Shown here: positions 33,370 through 34,460 of the stretch, one piece after another
Position numbering within the stretch: the stretch's first letter is position 1
How the letters are laid out: every line of letters starts with the position of its first letter
NCBI GenBank assembly: GCA_017994835.1
Contig: JAGOKC010000007.1
Coordinates: 1-34,460 of the forward strand
Origin: Aquabacterium sp.
Lineage (GTDB): Bacteria; Pseudomonadota; Gammaproteobacteria; Burkholderiales; Burkholderiaceae_C
Length of the DNA stretch: 34,460 nt
Direction: 5' to 3'
The notes under the pieces: generated by a model
The model's input: only the letters and a program-made list of their open reading frames with translations
Databases searched by the model: none
What the model was told of the DNA's origin: nothing
Program-made: the position numbers and the translations under genes

Positions 33370-34121
33370 CAGATGGCCGATTCGTCGTCCGAGTCCAGCA
33401 CCACGGTGGTGACGCGTCCGAAATCGGTCTCGCTGGTTTCCACCTTGTTGCGGTCTTCGTCCTCGTCGTCCTCGAATTCGGGGCGACCGGACTCGAAGGC
33501 CCGTACCTTGGCGCGCAGCACCAGCAGCATCTCGGTGAACAGGTCGGGGCACTCGTAGCGCATCAGCCAGGCCAGCTCCATCCAGTCCTGGTCGGCCACT
33601 TCGTCGTGGTCGATCACGGGGCGGGCGTAGGCCGAGGCCATCAGATCGCTCTCGCTGAGGATCTCGCCATCGTCGTCGACCGCGTCAAAGCGGCCGGTGC
33701 GGGCGAAGGCCTCGATGCGGCTCCACTTTTCGGCGAAGTAGTTGGCCAGGGCCTCGGCACCGCCTTCGATGGCGGCCAGGGCGTTGAGGAAGGCCAGCGG
33801 GTCGGCGTCTTCACGGAAGATCACGGAGTTGACCATGCCGCGCAGGTGGGTGTGGCTGAGGTCCTTGTAGCGCTTTTCGATCACGACGGCGCGGGCGAAT
33901 TGCTCGGGCGTGATGACGAGGTTGACGACCGACTCCTTGGAGGTGTCGAACTCGCGGATCACGGCCAGCACGTCTTTGGGCGGCAGTTGGTCGAGCACGA
34001 CCATCAGGGCACCGTCGCCTTCGGTGTCGGCCAGTTCGGCCAGGGCCGATTCGGCACCGACGATGTCACCGGCGGCGATCAGGCTCTGGGTTTTCGTGAT
34101 GAGGGCAAGGTGTTGGCTCAT
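33369..34121 (-). CDS. Acidic cytoplasmic protein of unknown function
   Basis: This 250-residue protein begins MSQHLALITKTQSLIAAGDI. The first half looks like helical repeats (ALMVVLDQLPPKDVLAVIRE), which faintly recall the MgtE_N/FliG-type helical folds; this is an impression, not a match. The rest includes FLNALAAIEGGAEALANYFA and WMELAWLMRYECPDLFTEML. The C-terminus is strongly acidic (FEDDEDEDRNKVETSETDFG). No signal peptide or membrane segment is present. It is sandwiched between two other unknown genes with a 3-base gap and a 1-base overlap. Function unknown. Confidence 0.75.
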   Translation of the reverse strand: MSQHLALITKTQSLIAAGDIVGAESALAELADTEGDGALMVVLDQLPPKDVLAVIREFDTSKESVVNLVITPEQFARAVVIEKRYKDLSHTHLRGMVNSVIFREDADPLAFLNALAAIEGGAEALANYFAEKWSRIEAFARTGRFDAVDDDGEILSESDLMASAYARPVIDHDEVADQDWMELAWLMRYECPDLFTEMLLVLRAKVRAFESGRPEFEDDEDEDRNKVETSETDFGRVTTVVLDSDDESAI

Positions 34122-34124
34122 GTC

Positions 34125-34460
34125 TCAGTCTTTGCGGTCGAAGCCTTGGTCGGACAGCCAGTCGGCACCAGCTTCGTCGCGGGCGCGCTGGTCAGCGTCG
34201 TCGTCATCATCGTCGCGGTCTTCGTCGGCGTCTTCGCGGTCTTCATCGTCCGTGTCGTCGCCGCCCTCGTCGCTGGCGCGACCGGGCCGGGCGTGCATGT
34301 ACTCCAGCGCGGCGGCCAGGGTCATGAACCAGGGGCCGGCGGGCTCGGTCAGGATGGTGTCGGCGAGATCTTGCGCCCAGGGGGCCAGTTCCACGGCGTC
34401 GGCGATGGCGTCCCAGTCGGGCAGGTCATCGGCGTCCTGGCTGATCAGGTGTTCCAGCAC
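34125..34460 (-). CDS. Highly acidic protein of unknown function, C-terminal part
   Basis: The reading frame is open to the right edge, so the 5' end is probably missing (the first codon in view, GTG, need not be the start). The visible 111 residues contain an ordered helical part (LPDWDAIADAVELAPWAQDL) and then a run of almost only Asp, Glu, Arg and Gly around DEDREDADEDRDDDDDDADQ, ending GADWLSDQGFDRKD. The acidic run is encoded by GAC/GAG-rich sequence with near-repeats. It lies 3 bases upstream of the 250-residue gene. I cannot name a family. Confidence 0.65.
   Translation of the reverse strand: MLEHLISQDADDLPDWDAIADAVELAPWAQDLADTILTEPAGPWFMTLAAALEYMHARPGRASDEGGDDTDDEDREDADEDRDDDDDDADQRARDEAGADWLSDQGFDRKD

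Noticed and set aside
31627-33558. 643-codon plus-strand ORF antisense to four minus-strand genes
   Set aside because: It crosses gene boundaries and intergenic gaps without interruption and has shadow-like composition. The minus-strand genes have signal peptides, start-stop coupling and an L,D-transpeptidase motif nearby.

Overview
The window looks like chromosomal DNA from a GC-rich betaproteobacterium of the order Burkholderiales, probably near Comamonadaceae, Aquabacterium or Ideonella. This placement is inferred from protein character, gene order (pilT-pilU next to yggS-proC; yraN-SIS-BON next to rsmI; spc/alpha ribosomal clusters) and a Burkholderiales-style palindromic repeat. No database search was possible. 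Coding density is high, and most long alternative-frame ORFs are GC-rich shadows of real genes.

Layout. (1) 1-6144: a TetR-type repressor, cut by the window edge, is divergent from a complete tripartite RND efflux operon (periplasmic adaptor, inner-membrane pump, outer-membrane channel). An AcrR-like operator lies between them. (2) 6152-7893: ubiA (ubiquinone synthesis) converges on proC (proline synthesis). (3) 7913-10872: yggS is divergent from the type IV pilus retraction ATPases pilT-pilU. (4) 10942-11841: a beta-hydroxyacid dehydrogenase. (5) 11879-14431: a minus-strand yraN / SIS-domain / BON-lipoprotein operon, head-to-head with rsmI. This matches the E. coli yraN-diaA-dolP arrangement without lpoA. 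(6) 14575-16536: a secreted triacylglycerol lipase and its membrane-anchored foldase. (7) 16604-18064: tldD.

(8) 18132-27840: the ribosomal protein region. A spc-type cluster (rplN, rplX, rplE, rpsN, rpsH, rplF, rplR, rpsE, rpmD, rplO, secY) has its own promoter and a leader of about 200 nt. After a structured 319-base gap with no infA come rpmJ, rpsM and rpsK. A second promoter then drives rpsD, rpoA and rplQ, and an intrinsic terminator closes the region. A palindromic repeat sits between rpoA and rplQ. (9) 27983-28289: two initiator tRNA-fMet genes, each with its own terminator.

(10) 28318-34460, all minus strand: a two-gene YeeE/YedE-type sulfur transport pair, a FadL/OmpP1-type outer-membrane channel with a long inverted repeat upstream, an L,D-transpeptidase paired with a small secreted two-cysteine protein, and a tightly packed trio of acidic cytoplasmic proteins I do not recognise (the last cut by the window edge).

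Most of the window is ordinary core genome. The parts most worth a second look are the structured leaders inside the ribosomal region (secY-rpmJ gap and rpsD leader), the 11-bp inverted repeat upstream of the FadL-like gene, and the unknown acidic gene trio at the right edge.
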